Assembly (NCBI RefSeq): GCF_019890615.1
Contig: NZ_JAINVZ010000012.1
Coordinates: 1 to 64,000 of the forward strand
DNA length: 64,000 bases
Source: Streptantibioticus parmotrematis
GTDB lineage: Bacteria; Actinomycetota; Actinomycetes; Streptomycetales; Streptomycetaceae
Direction of reading: 5' to 3'
The notes under the pieces were generated by a model. That model ran no database searches. It saw only the letters and a list, made by a program, of their open reading frames with translations, and was not told the origin of the DNA. Of this stretch, positions 27,873-36,674 are shown piece by piece. Both the position numbers and the translations under genes were made by a program. Numbering within the stretch: position 1 is the stretch's first letter; each line of letters starts with the position of its first letter.

Positions 27873-28937
27873 ATGAGCGCCACCCTGCTGTCCAGACCCG
27901 ACGCCGCTTCCCTCCGCACCGACGCCGAATTCCGCCGTATCACGGCCGAGTTGACCCGCCGCGGCTTCCTCGGCGGCCTGGCGACCAGCGCCGCCCTCGT
28001 CGGCCTCGCGGGCTGCGGCACCTCCACCGGCCACGGCGGCGCCCCTGCCTCCGGCGGCCCCTGGAGCTTCACCGACGACCGCGGCACCCGCGTCGACCTG
28101 CCCGCCCGCCCGAAGCGCGTCGCGTTCCTCACCGACTCGGTGACCGCCGCGCTGTGGGCCGCCGGAGTGCGCCCGGTCGCCGCGTTCGACAGCGGCCAGG
28201 GCATCGTCCCGGCGGTCGGCCTGAACCTCGCCGCCGACAAGTCCGTCATCCAGATCGGCAACAAGGACAACGAACTCGACACCGAGGCCCTCGTCTCCGC
28301 CCGCCCCGACCTGCTGATCGACGCGATCCAGGCGGACGGCACCCTCCAGACGCTCAGCGGCAACCCGAAGATCAAGGACCTCGCGCCGGTCGTCGGCATC
28401 GACATGTACCAGCCGGTCGAGCACATCGTCGGCCAGGCCGACCGCCTTACCACCGCGCTCGGCGCCACTCCCGCCGACGCCGCGGCCCACCGCGCGTACC
28501 AGGCCGCCCAGGCCAAGCTGCGCGCGGCGGTCGCCGCCAACCCCGGCCTGCGCGTCGGCTTCGTTTTCGACCTCGGCCCCAACGGCATCGGGGTGATGAA
28601 CCCGGCGACCTGGGCGGTCCTGAAGACCGTCAAGGCGCTCGGCATGAAGCTCGTGCCGGTCGCGGGCGGCAAGGACAACACCTACAGCCAGGCGGTCAGT
28701 TGGGAGAACGTCACGGGCATCCCCGCCGACCTGATGGTCTGGGCGGTCAGCGACCCGCTGCCGACCGAGCCGGTGTGGAAGCGCGTCCCCGCGGTCGCGG
28801 CCGGGCAGTTGTGGAAGCCCGACATCCGTTCCTGGTACGCGTACTCCTGGGCCAACTTCGCCACCCTCCTGGAGGGCCTGGCCGAACACGTCGCCTCCGC
28901 GAAGCCGGGCGTCGGCCCGAAGGGCTCCGTGGCGTGA
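27873..28937 (+). CDS. Iron-siderophore substrate-binding lipoprotein
   Basis: This 354-aa periplasmic-binding protein of the FepB/FhuD type binds ferric siderophore outside the membrane. The N terminus has a twin-arginine lipoprotein signal (TRRGFLGG with Arg29-Arg30, lipobox AGC at Cys48), so it is probably exported folded through Tat. The Peripla_BP_2 domain begins with WSFTDDRGTRVDLPARPKRV and ends near the C terminus. A 95-bp gap separates it from the second permease, but the operon is otherwise continuous. Confidence 0.92.
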   Translation: MSATLLSRPDAASLRTDAEFRRITAELTRRGFLGGLATSAALVGLAGCGTSTGHGGAPASGGPWSFTDDRGTRVDLPARPKRVAFLTDSVTAALWAAGVRPVAAFDSGQGIVPAVGLNLAADKSVIQIGNKDNELDTEALVSARPDLLIDAIQADGTLQTLSGNPKIKDLAPVVGIDMYQPVEHIVGQADRLTTALGATPADAAAHRAYQAAQAKLRAAVAANPGLRVGFVFDLGPNGIGVMNPATWAVLKTVKALGMKLVPVAGGKDNTYSQAVSWENVTGIPADLMVWAVSDPLPTEPVWKRVPAVAAGQLWKPDIRSWYAYSWANFATLLEGLAEHVASAKPGVGPKGSVA

Positions 28938-29029
28938 CCACGCAGGCTTGAAGACGGCTGCATCGAGCCCTCCGGCGGCGTTCGGTCCGGACGCCGCCGG
29001 GTCCGCCACCGCGCGTAGGATCGGCCCAC

Positions 29030-30034
29030 ATGACATCCAAAGTGCTGATCGCCGGAGGCGCTGGGTACATCGGGAGCACCATCGCCTCGGCGCTGGAGGA
29101 CGCGGGCACGACCCCGGTGATCCTGGACAGCCTCGTCACCGGGCGCCCGGAGTTCGCGGCCGGACGGCCGTTCTACGAGGGCGACATCGCCGACGGCGCG
29201 CTGGTCGACCGGATCTTCGCCGAGCACCCGGAGATCTCGGCGGTGGTGCACTGCGCGGCGCTGATCGTCGTCCCCGACTCGGTCGCCGATCCGATCGGCT
29301 ACTACGACGCCAACGTCGTGGCGAGCCTCCGGTTCGTGCGCCACCTGCTGCGCAACGGCTGCCACCGCATGGTCTTCAGCTCCTCCGCCGCCATCTACGC
29401 CGCCGCCGACGACCTCACGGTCGACGAGGGCTCGCCGCTCGCGCCACAGAGCCCGTACGCCAGGACGAAGGCCGTCTGCGAGGAGATGTTCGCCGACATC
29501 GCCGCGACGCAACCACTGCGAGTGCTGTCGCTGCGCTACTTCAACCCCGTCGGCGCCGACCCGAAGATGCGTACCGGCCTGCAACTCCCGCGTCCCACCC
29601 ATGCGTTGGGCAAGATGATCGAGGCGTACGAGCAGGGCGTGCCGTTCCTGATCACCGGGGACGACTACCCGACGCCCGACGGCACCGGCATCCGCGACTA
29701 CGTCCACGTCTGGGACCTGGCAACGGCCCACGTCTCCGCGATCGACCGCTTCGACGCGATCCTCACCGGCGACGTCACGTCCACCGCGATCAACCTGGGC
29801 ACCGGCAGCGGCACGACGGTTCGCCAACTCCTCGACGCGTTCAACCGCGTGGCCGACGCCCCGATCGCCTCGCGGACGGCCCCGCGCCGCCCCGGTGACG
29901 TCGCGGGCGCCTGGACCCGCACGGACCGCGCGCACCGGCTGCTGGGCTGGCGGCCGTCCTTCACGGTGGAGGACGGCATCCGCGACTCCCTCCACTGGTC
30001 CCCCCTCCGCCCGAGCCGCCTCCCCGGCAGCTGA
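29030..30034 (+). CDS. UDP-glucose 4-epimerase-like NAD-dependent epimerase
   Basis: This 334-aa extended short-chain dehydrogenase has the NAD-binding motif GGAGYIGS at residues 9-16, the Ser of VFSSSAAIYAA, the catalytic Tyr and Lys in SPYARTK, and the SLRYFNPVGAD box typical of GalE. Substitutions near the substrate loop (PKMRTGLQLPRPTH) differ from classical GalE, so the exact nucleotide sugar is uncertain. It stands alone between the iron operon and a methyltransferase gene. A large inverted repeat follows it. Confidence 0.85.
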   Translation: MTSKVLIAGGAGYIGSTIASALEDAGTTPVILDSLVTGRPEFAAGRPFYEGDIADGALVDRIFAEHPEISAVVHCAALIVVPDSVADPIGYYDANVVASLRFVRHLLRNGCHRMVFSSSAAIYAAADDLTVDEGSPLAPQSPYARTKAVCEEMFADIAATQPLRVLSLRYFNPVGADPKMRTGLQLPRPTHALGKMIEAYEQGVPFLITGDDYPTPDGTGIRDYVHVWDLATAHVSAIDRFDAILTGDVTSTAINLGTGSGTTVRQLLDAFNRVADAPIASRTAPRRPGDVAGAWTRTDRAHRLLGWRPSFTVEDGIRDSLHWSPLRPSRLPGS

Positions 30035-30045
30035 CCCTCCGGGAA

Positions 30046-30122
30046 TCGCTTGTCACCCCCTTGCTTCCGACAACGACTTCGTCAATGTGGGTTGTTGCCG
30101 GAGACAAGGGGGTGACAAGCGA
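30046..30122. repeat. 18-bp perfect inverted repeat downstream of the epimerase gene
   Basis: TCGCTTGTCACCCCCTTG at 30046-30063 is the exact reverse complement of 30105-30122. The stem continues inward, with one bulge, through TCCGACAAC and its partner. There is no T-run, so it may be a cruciform, a weak terminator or a regulatory leader for the methyltransferase gene that starts 68 bp later. Confidence 0.85.
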
Positions 30123-30190
30123 TGTGGCGAGGGTGGGAACCGGCGTGCTCGTGGGCAGGCATCGGGGCGGGGTGACGTTCGGGAGGGCTC

Positions 30191-30871
30191 GTGGCGGCGT
30201 ACGACGGGATCGCAGACTGGTACGAGAACGAGTTCCTGGGGCGCGGGCCCTCGGGCGAGGGGGACGGGCATCCGCTGGGGCTCGGGCCGCTGCTGGGCGG
30301 GTTGCTCGGTGAGGGCGACGGCACCTGTCTGGAGATCGGCTGCGGGACCGGGGTTCACGCGCGATCCGTAGTGGAGTTGGGGTGGACGCCGGTGGGCGTC
30401 GATCTGTCCGCCCGCATGCTGCGGTACGCGGGCGGGCGGCTGCCGATCGTGCTGGGGGACGCCGCGCGGCTGCCCGTGCGCGACGCCTCCGTTCCGGCCG
30501 TGATCGCGGTGATGGTCCACACCGACCTGCCGGACTACGCGGCGGTGCTGCGGGAGGTGGCGCGTGTGCTGCGGCCCGGCGGGCGGTTCGTGCACGTCGG
30601 GGTGCACCCCTGCTTCTGCGGCGGGTTCGCCGACCGCGCCGACCCGGACGCCGTCGTCGTGCGCCCCGGGTACCTGGACGGGCACTGGACCAAGGAGTCG
30701 TGGACGGACGCGGGCCTGCGGGACAAGGTCGGCGCCAGTCACTGGCCGTTGCCCGCGCTCCTGACGGGGTTCGTGGACGCGGGGCTCGTCCTCGAACGGT
30801 TCGCCGAGGGCGGCGCGCCCACCCCGGCTGTCCTCGGCGTTGTGGCGACCAAGCCGGATCGCGTGGGCTGA
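30191..30871 (+). CDS. Class I SAM-dependent methyltransferase
   Basis: This 226-aa methyltransferase of the Methyltransf_11 type has motif I CLEIGCGTGVHARSV near residue 45 (SAM binding), the acidic residue in PVGVDLSARML, GDAARLPVRDASV, and the post-motif LREVARVLRPGGRFVHVG. The substrate cannot be read from the sequence. The GTG at 30191 has GGGAGG about 5 nt upstream. The large inverted repeat just before it may control its expression. Confidence 0.88.
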   Translation: MAAYDGIADWYENEFLGRGPSGEGDGHPLGLGPLLGGLLGEGDGTCLEIGCGTGVHARSVVELGWTPVGVDLSARMLRYAGGRLPIVLGDAARLPVRDASVPAVIAVMVHTDLPDYAAVLREVARVLRPGGRFVHVGVHPCFCGGFADRADPDAVVVRPGYLDGHWTKESWTDAGLRDKVGASHWPLPALLTGFVDAGLVLERFAEGGAPTPAVLGVVATKPDRVG

Positions 30872-30889
30872 ACGACCACCGAGGCGGGG

Positions 30890-32341
30890 CTAGGCGCGGG
30901 CCGGGCCGCGTGCGAGGCGGCGGGTCAGGAGCGCGTACAGGCCGGCCGTCAGCAGGATGCCGACCGGCAGGGACAGGTCGATCCCACCCGCCGCCCGCGC
31001 CACCGTGCCGGTGTAGACGGTGGTGGCCAGGCACTGCGACGCCGCCCCGGCGCCGATGACCAGGGCGACGGCGCCCGCCCAGTTGACGCCGCCGGAGTAC
31101 CAGAACGGGCTGCCGGGGGACTCGTCGGTGAGCGCCCGGCCGTCGTAGCGGTTGCGGCGCAGCAGGATGTCGGTGGCGTAGACGGCGATGGACGGCCCGA
31201 GGAGCGCCACCATCAGCTGGAGCATGTTGTCGACGGTGTCGAGGAAGTCGGAGACGAACAGCGCGTACAGGGTGAGCGCGATGCCGAGCGTGCCGTCCAG
31301 CGCCACGCTGCGCGACCTGCGGATCCGCATCCCGACCGCTTGCAGGGCGAGGCCCGAACTGTAGGCGGTCATCGCGTTGTTGGCGACCGCGCCCAGGATG
31401 ATGGCGAGCAGGAAGACCGGGTGGAACCAGCCCGGCGTGATCGTCTCCAGCGCGGTCTGCGGGTCGGTCATGTCGATCGCGGTCCCGGCCAGCGCGCCCA
31501 GCGCGGTGAACAGCACGCTGGGCACGAACGCCCCCAGCGCGGTCCAGCCGGCCACCGCCCGGGACGAGGTGGCGGACGGCAGGTAGCGGGAGAAGTCGGC
31601 GCTGTTGCTGTACGACAGTGGTGCTGAGGCGACGACGGCCACCCCGGCGGCGAGCGTGGCCCACAACTCGGTGCCGTGCAGGCCGTGTTGGGACCGGTAT
31701 CCCCAGTGGGTGTGCGCCAGCACGTATCCCGCGAGCACCACGAACGCCACGGTCAGCGCCAGCGACAGCGGCGGGTACAGCCGCACGATCGTGCCGTGCC
31801 CGTAGACGCTGATCGCCAGCGTCGCCACCGCGATGGCCACCGTGACGGCGAGCTTGGTCCCGGTGCCGGGGTGGACGCCGAGCTTGGCCAGGAAGCTGAA
31901 CGCGGCGAGCGCGGCGGCGGCCCAGTTCAGCGCGAGGTAGCAGACGCTGACGAACCAGCCGGTCAGCGCGATGTTGGCGCGGTTGCCGCGGATGCCGAAC
32001 ATCGCCCGCGTGATCACCTCGCTGGGAGTGCCGGACGCGGGGCCGCTGATGGCGAGCAGGCCGACCAGCAGCCAGGCGAGGTTGCCCACCACGACCACGG
32101 TGAGGGCCTGCCAGAGGGTGAGGCCCATCAGCACCAGACCGCCGCCGACGACCAGGTTGAGGTAGCTGACGTTGGGTGCCGCCCACACCGCGAACAACTG
32201 GCGTGCGGTGCCGTGGCGTTCGGAGGGCGGGATGAAGTCGATGCCGTGGACCTCAACGCCGCCGGCCCGGTCGGTCTCCGGTCGCGCCGGGAGGACGGCC
32301 GGCGGTTCGGTGCGCGGGGGCTCCGGGGTGGTGGGTGCCAT
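30890..32341 (-). CDS. NCS1-family nucleobase permease
   Basis: This 483-aa, 12-helix transporter of the cytosine/purine/allantoin (NCS1) family has the family regions WAAPNVSYLNLVVGG, SGPASGTPSEVITRAMFG, SYSNSADFSRYLP and NNAMTAYSSGL. It would import a nucleobase or a related heterocycle. It is divergent from a TetR gene with a palindromic operator between them, and an amidohydrolase gene lies beyond that. The set suggests uptake and hydrolysis of one regulated compound, but the substrate is unknown. ATG at 32341 has GGAGGCCCC upstream. Confidence 0.9.
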   Translation of the reverse strand: MAPTTPEPPRTEPPAVLPARPETDRAGGVEVHGIDFIPPSERHGTARQLFAVWAAPNVSYLNLVVGGGLVLMGLTLWQALTVVVVGNLAWLLVGLLAISGPASGTPSEVITRAMFGIRGNRANIALTGWFVSVCYLALNWAAAALAAFSFLAKLGVHPGTGTKLAVTVAIAVATLAISVYGHGTIVRLYPPLSLALTVAFVVLAGYVLAHTHWGYRSQHGLHGTELWATLAAGVAVVASAPLSYSNSADFSRYLPSATSSRAVAGWTALGAFVPSVLFTALGALAGTAIDMTDPQTALETITPGWFHPVFLLAIILGAVANNAMTAYSSGLALQAVGMRIRRSRSVALDGTLGIALTLYALFVSDFLDTVDNMLQLMVALLGPSIAVYATDILLRRNRYDGRALTDESPGSPFWYSGGVNWAGAVALVIGAGAASQCLATTVYTGTVARAAGGIDLSLPVGILLTAGLYALLTRRLARGPARA

Positions 32342-32378
32342 GGGGCCTCCTGGGGGCGGCGGGGACCGGCGGGTTGTT

Positions 32379-32398
32379 TATTGGTCGCACAGCCAATA
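32379..32398. promoter_or_regulatory. TetR operator candidate
   Basis: The inverted repeat TATTGG-N8-CCAATA lies between the divergent permease and TetR genes, 12 bp before the TetR ATG. Position and symmetry fit an autoregulatory operator that also controls the permease. Confidence 0.65.
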
Positions 32399-32409
32399 GC
32401 ATCGCCGGT

Positions 32410-33297
32410 ATGCCGTCAAGTACTTCCGCTACTTCCGCCAAGCGGATCAGGAAATCCCCCGCGGCCCGCCGGACCGAGATCGTCGGCTCGGCCCGGGCCG
32501 TGGCACTGGACGAGGGGCTGGAGTCGATCACGCTGCGACGCATCGCCGACGACCTCGGGGTCCAGCCCGGTCTGATCAGCCACTACTTCCCGGCGGTGGA
32601 GGAACTCGTCGCCCGGGCCTTCGGCGAGGCGGCGACGGCGGAACTGGACAAACTGCTTCCGGGGACGGGGACGGGGACGGGGACTTCGGACGGGGGCGAC
32701 TTCGGGGGCGGTGACGCGGCCGGCGTCGGCGCTGACAGGGGCAACGGCGACGGCTCGGACGACGCGGGCGGGCCCACGGACGGGGCCGGACCTACGGACG
32801 CCGACGCACCCACGGACGGGATCCGGCTTCCCGGACCGGACCGTCCCGCGGTCGGGGTGGAGGCGCCACCCCTCGACCGCCTCGCCGCCTTCTTCGCCCA
32901 GACCACCGGCGAGGAGTACGACGCCATGAGCCGCCTCTGGCTCAACGCCCGCTACCTGAGCCGCCACCGCCCCGCCCTGCGCGAACAGGTCCTCAAGCAG
33001 GAGGAGTTGTGGCGCGGCCGCCTGGTGGAGGTCATCGGGGCGGGCGTCGAGGAGGGCGTGTTCACCACCGCCGACCCCCTGATCACCGCGATCCAGATCC
33101 TCGTGGTGATGGACGGGCTCGCCGCCCACGCCAACACCGACCGGGGGGAGCGCCCCGCCGCGGTGAACGACCTCGCCGCGACGACGGCGGAACGCGAACT
33201 GGGCCTGCCGCGCGGCACGCTCGCGGAACGGGCGCGGGCGATGACACTGGACGCGATGGCACCAGACGCGATGGCACCGTACACGGCGACAGCGTGA
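32410..33297 (+). CDS. TetR-family transcriptional regulator
   Basis: This 295-aa repressor has a normal TetR N-terminal HTH (RRTEIVGSARAVALDEGLES followed by ITLRRIADDLGVQPGLISHYF). Residues of about 82-150 are an abnormal Gly/Thr/Asp-rich insertion encoded in part by a GGGGAC hexamer array at 32658-32685. The C-terminal ligand domain resumes at PLDRLAAFFAQTTGEEYDAMSRLWLNA, similar to BetI-type regulators. The insertion makes it about 80 residues longer than the family norm. ATG at 32410. The amidohydrolase gene follows after 87 bp. Confidence 0.88.
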   Translation: MPSSTSATSAKRIRKSPAARRTEIVGSARAVALDEGLESITLRRIADDLGVQPGLISHYFPAVEELVARAFGEAATAELDKLLPGTGTGTGTSDGGDFGGGDAAGVGADRGNGDGSDDAGGPTDGAGPTDADAPTDGIRLPGPDRPAVGVEAPPLDRLAAFFAQTTGEEYDAMSRLWLNARYLSRHRPALREQVLKQEELWRGRLVEVIGAGVEEGVFTTADPLITAIQILVVMDGLAAHANTDRGERPAAVNDLAATTAERELGLPRGTLAERARAMTLDAMAPDAMAPYTATA

Positions 33298-33384
33298 CGC
33301 CCTCCCCCTGACCGCGCGCCGCCCTTCCACCCCCGCGCCCGCGACCCCCGTGCCCACACCCCCGTACCCCCCAAGGAGCCGACC

Positions 33385-35007
33385 GTGTCCCCCGAACTCG
33401 TCCTGCTCTCCGCCCGGTTGCTCGACCCCGTCACCGGCGCGTTCCTGCCGCACACCGCGCTGGCCGTGGCGGACGGGCGGATCGCGGCGCTCGGGGACGA
33501 CCGCGAGATGCGGGCGCTGGCCGACGCGCGCACCACCGTGATCGACCTCAGGGGCGCGGTCGTCACCCCCGGCCTCGTCGACGGCCACACCCACCCCGTC
33601 ACCGGTGCCGAACGCACCCGGGGCGCCGACCTGTCCGGCTGCCCGGACCTGCCCGCCGTCCGGGCCACGCTGGAACGCGAGGCCGCCGCGCTGGCGCCCG
33701 GGGAGTGGCTGCGCGGCTGGGGACTCGACCCCAACGTCTTCGGCGATCAGCCGGTCGCCGCCGCCGGACTCGGCGAGGTCTTCGCCCGCGTCCCGGCCGC
33801 CGTCGACCTCTTCGACGCGCACTCGATGATCGCCAGCCCCCGCGCGCTCGAACTCGCCGGTGTCGACGGGCCGCGCGACTTCGGCCAGGCCTCCGAGGTG
33901 GTGTGCGACGCGGAGGGGCGGCCGACCGGGCTGTTGCTGGAGGACGCCGCGTGCGCGCTGGTGGAACGGGTCGCGCCGCAGCCGGACGCCGACGAAGTGC
34001 GGGCCCGCGCCGCCGAGGTGCTGCGCGGCATGGCGGCGAGCGGCCTGACCGGCACGCACGCGATGGACGCGGGCGGCGAGACCCTCGCCGTCTACACCGC
34101 GCTCGACCAGGACGACGCGCTCGACCTGCGCATCCGCGTCGCCCCCTGGTGCCAGCCGGACACCGGGGCGGAGGGGCTGGAGGAGCTGGTACGGGCGCAG
34201 GGCCGCGGCGGTCGGCTGTGGCGGATCGACGGCGTGAAGCTGTTCATGGACGGCACGATCGACAACGGCACCGCGTGGCTCGAACACCCCGACTGCCACG
34301 GCCAGTCCACCCACGCCTTCTGGCCCGACCCGCAGGCGTACACCCGCACCGTCGACCGCCTGCACCGGGCCGGGGTGCCCACCGCCACGCACGCCATCGG
34401 GGACGCGGCGGTACGGCACGCGCTGGACGCGATCGAGAAGGCCAGGGCCGGCCGGCCCGCGGCCACCCGGCACCGCGTCGAGCACATCGAGACCGTGCCG
34501 GACGACACCGTCGAGCGGTTCGCCGCGCTGGACGTCATCGCGTCCATGCAGCCCACGCACTGCTGCGAGTTCACCCGCGCCGACCACACCGACAACTGGT
34601 CGCGCAGGCTGGGCGAGCCGCGCGCGTCGCGGGCCTGGCGCTGCCGCGACCTGTGGGACGCGGGCGCCACCGTGGTCCTCGGCTCCGACTGGCCCATCGC
34701 GCCCTACCCGCCGCTCGCGGTGATGGCCGGTGCCCGCCACCGCCGCCCGGCCCGCGACCTGACCCAGCCGCCGCACGGCCCGGGGCAGGCGCTCACCCCG
34801 CTGGAGGCGCTCCAGGCGGTCACCGTCAACCCGGCCAGGGCGGCGGGCGAGGAACACGAGGCGGGCCGCATCGCTCCCGGCCACCGCGCCGACCTGACGG
34901 CCTTCGCCGACAACCCGCTCACCGTCCCCGACACCGACCTCGCCGCCCTCCCGGTCCTCCTCACCGTCCTCGCAGGCCGCCCGACCCACCGCGCCCCGAC
35001 GCTCTGA
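33385..35007 (+). CDS. Amidohydrolase of the YtcJ-like (Amidohydro_3) family
   Basis: This 540-aa metal-dependent hydrolase has the metal-site motifs TPGLVDGHTHP near residue 62, the later His in THAIGDAAV, HRVEHIE, and the Asp in VLGSDWPIAPYPP. The C-terminal composite beta domain ends with GRIAPGHRADLTAFADNPL. It would hydrolyse an amide or cyclic imide. Context with the NCS1 permease suggests a heterocyclic nitrogen source. The GTG at 33385 has AAGGAG upstream. Confidence 0.88.
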   Translation: MSPELVLLSARLLDPVTGAFLPHTALAVADGRIAALGDDREMRALADARTTVIDLRGAVVTPGLVDGHTHPVTGAERTRGADLSGCPDLPAVRATLEREAAALAPGEWLRGWGLDPNVFGDQPVAAAGLGEVFARVPAAVDLFDAHSMIASPRALELAGVDGPRDFGQASEVVCDAEGRPTGLLLEDAACALVERVAPQPDADEVRARAAEVLRGMAASGLTGTHAMDAGGETLAVYTALDQDDALDLRIRVAPWCQPDTGAEGLEELVRAQGRGGRLWRIDGVKLFMDGTIDNGTAWLEHPDCHGQSTHAFWPDPQAYTRTVDRLHRAGVPTATHAIGDAAVRHALDAIEKARAGRPAATRHRVEHIETVPDDTVERFAALDVIASMQPTHCCEFTRADHTDNWSRRLGEPRASRAWRCRDLWDAGATVVLGSDWPIAPYPPLAVMAGARHRRPARDLTQPPHGPGQALTPLEALQAVTVNPARAAGEEHEAGRIAPGHRADLTAFADNPLTVPDTDLAALPVLLTVLAGRPTHRAPTL

Positions 35008-35077
35008 GGTAGCTTGCGCGGCAAGGGAGTCGCGTCGCGGCAGGGCGGCCCCGGCGGTGCCGGACGGCGGGGGTGGC

Positions 35078-36040
35078 ATGGAACTGGAGCCTCGGCGGCT
35101 TGTCGTGTTGTGTGCGGTCGCGCGGGCGGGTGGGATCGCGGCGGCGGCGCGGCTGCTGGACCTGACGCCCTCCGCCGTGTCGCAGGCCGTGCGGAAGCTG
35201 GAGGACGCGGCGGGCGTGCCGCTGCTCGACCGGTCGGGCGGCCGCGCCGAACTGACCGTCGTCGGGGCGCGGTTGGCGGAACGCGGCGCCCGGATCGCCG
35301 ACGAAGTGGCCGCGGCGGAACGCGATCTGACCGGCACCGGGGACGGGCCCAGGGGCCCGGTCGCCGTCGGCGCCACGGCCGCCGTGCTCTCCTCGCTCGC
35401 CGCCCGCGCCGTCGCCCAGGCCTCCGTCCGCCACCCCGGACTGCGTCCCGCGCTCAAGGAAGTCTCCGGCGCGGAAGGACTGCGCGAGGTGCGCCGGGGC
35501 ACGCTGGACCTCGCGGTGCTCACCTGCGACGGCGAACACCGGCCCGAACCGCCGGACGGCTGCGGCCTGTCGGTGCTCTTCCGCGACCAGTACCGCCTGG
35601 GCGTCCCCGCCGCCTGGCCGCAGCCCGCCCCGGACGACCCCGCCTCGCTCGGGGACCTGCCGTGGATCACGGCGCCCGAGGACTCCGCGCGCGGCAGGGC
35701 CCGCGCCCGGCTCGCGGCGCGGCACGGCTGGGGCCCGCCGCCGGTGGCGCACGAGGCGGCCACCTGGTCGGCGGTCTCCGCCATGACCGCCGCCGGACTG
35801 GGCGCGGTCGTCCTGCCGACGGCGGTGGCCTCGCGCACACCGGGCCTGCGGATACTGCCGGCCGAGGTCCCGGGCCGCTACGAGGCGGTGGTGGTCCACC
35901 GCACCACGCCCTCGGGTCCGCCGCCCCCCGTGCTGGCGGTGATGGGCACGCTGGCCGCGACCGTGGCCGGGGTGGCGGAGGAACTCTTCGACGCCGGTCT
36001 GCTGGAGGTCGAACCGACGGTGTTCCGGACCTTGGACTGA
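35078..36040 (+). CDS. LysR-family transcriptional regulator
   Basis: This 320-aa regulator has an N-terminal winged HTH (LVVLCAVARAGGIAAAARLL followed by DLTPSAVSQAVRKLEDAAG) and a periplasmic-binding-like effector domain from about residue 90. It follows the amidohydrolase on the same strand after 70 bp and is convergent with the MarR gene. Targets are unknown; the amidohydrolase/permease set is a possibility. The ATG at 35078 lacks a strong ribosome site. Confidence 0.88.
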   Translation: MELEPRRLVVLCAVARAGGIAAAARLLDLTPSAVSQAVRKLEDAAGVPLLDRSGGRAELTVVGARLAERGARIADEVAAAERDLTGTGDGPRGPVAVGATAAVLSSLAARAVAQASVRHPGLRPALKEVSGAEGLREVRRGTLDLAVLTCDGEHRPEPPDGCGLSVLFRDQYRLGVPAAWPQPAPDDPASLGDLPWITAPEDSARGRARARLAARHGWGPPPVAHEAATWSAVSAMTAAGLGAVVLPTAVASRTPGLRILPAEVPGRYEAVVVHRTTPSGPPPPVLAVMGTLAATVAGVAEELFDAGLLEVEPTVFRTLD

Positions 36041-36056
36041 CCTGAGGGGAACGCGT

Positions 36057-36524
36057 TCAGGGCGCGGGCCGCCGGGCCAACTCGCCCACACCGGACAGGA
36101 ATCGGCGCACCGCGGCCGCCTCCGTGTCGTCCATGCCGCGCAGCAACTCCACCGTGCCGCCGATCAACGGACCGAAGAACGACTCCCCGAGCGCGACCGC
36201 CGCCGCGCTCACCCGCAGCCGCACCCGCCGCCGGTCGGCGCGGTCCCGTACCCGCTCGACGTGACCGAGCCGTTCCAGACGGTCGATGACGGCGGTCGTG
36301 CCTGCGGAGTTGAGGCCGAGTTCGGCGCCGAGCAGGCCCGGGGTGGCGGGCGTGCCCGCGCGTTCCGCGTCGAGCAGGCAGATCAGGGCGCGCACGTCGG
36401 TGCCGTGCATGCCGTGGCGACGCGCGAACTCGGCCTGCGCCAGCACCAGTTCGACCGTCACTTGGCGCAGCAGGTGGACGGTCTCCAGATCCGTGTCGCG
36501 CCCGCCGCCGCTCGCCGCCTCCAT
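36057..36524 (-). CDS. MarR-family transcriptional regulator
   Basis: This 155-aa regulator has a MarR winged HTH (ALICLLDAERAGTPATPGLL, ELGLNSAGTTAVIDRLERLG) and the basic wing RDRADRRRVRLRV. I chose the ATG at 36524 because GGGGAGG precedes it; the frame extends to a TTG at 36572 that falls inside the operator repeats. It is divergent from the broken alpha/beta hydrolase gene, and the shared spacer holds tandem operator-like repeats. Confidence 0.88.
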   Translation of the reverse strand: MEAASGGGRDTDLETVHLLRQVTVELVLAQAEFARRHGMHGTDVRALICLLDAERAGTPATPGLLGAELGLNSAGTTAVIDRLERLGHVERVRDRADRRRVRLRVSAAAVALGESFFGPLIGGTVELLRGMDDTEAAAVRRFLSGVGELARRPAP

Positions 36525-36564
36525 CGTCCGCGCCTCCCCTGTGTCCTCGTTCGCGCGTACTCTC

Positions 36565-36609
36565 TCGCTCAACGAGATTATCGCTCAGCGAGCTTTCTGC
36601 TCAACGAAG
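36565..36609. promoter_or_regulatory. Tandem operator repeats upstream of the MarR gene
   Basis: TCGCTCAACGAG (36565-36576) and TCGCTCAGCGAG (36581-36592) are 12-bp direct repeats with one mismatch and a 4-bp spacer. A third related element with the core GCTCAACGA occurs at 36599-36607. Each unit is itself nearly palindromic. They fit MarR autoregulation and control of the divergent hydrolase. Confidence 0.7.
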
Positions 36610-36660
36610 CCCGAACGAAGCCCGAACCAAGCCCGACGAAGCCTGATGAAGCCTGATGAA
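36602..36660. repeat. 10-11-bp tandem repeats before the hydrolase pseudogene
   Basis: Five degenerate copies of a unit like CGAAGCCCGA or TGAAGCCTGA occupy the 5' untranslated region of the broken hydrolase gene. Confidence 0.7.
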
Positions 36661-36674
36661 GGGAACGGCGGACC

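Noticed and set aside
32416-35838. A minus-strand open frame of 1140 codons
   Set aside because: It runs antisense through the TetR, amidohydrolase and LysR genes, which have clear domains. Long antisense frames are expected in DNA this GC-rich.
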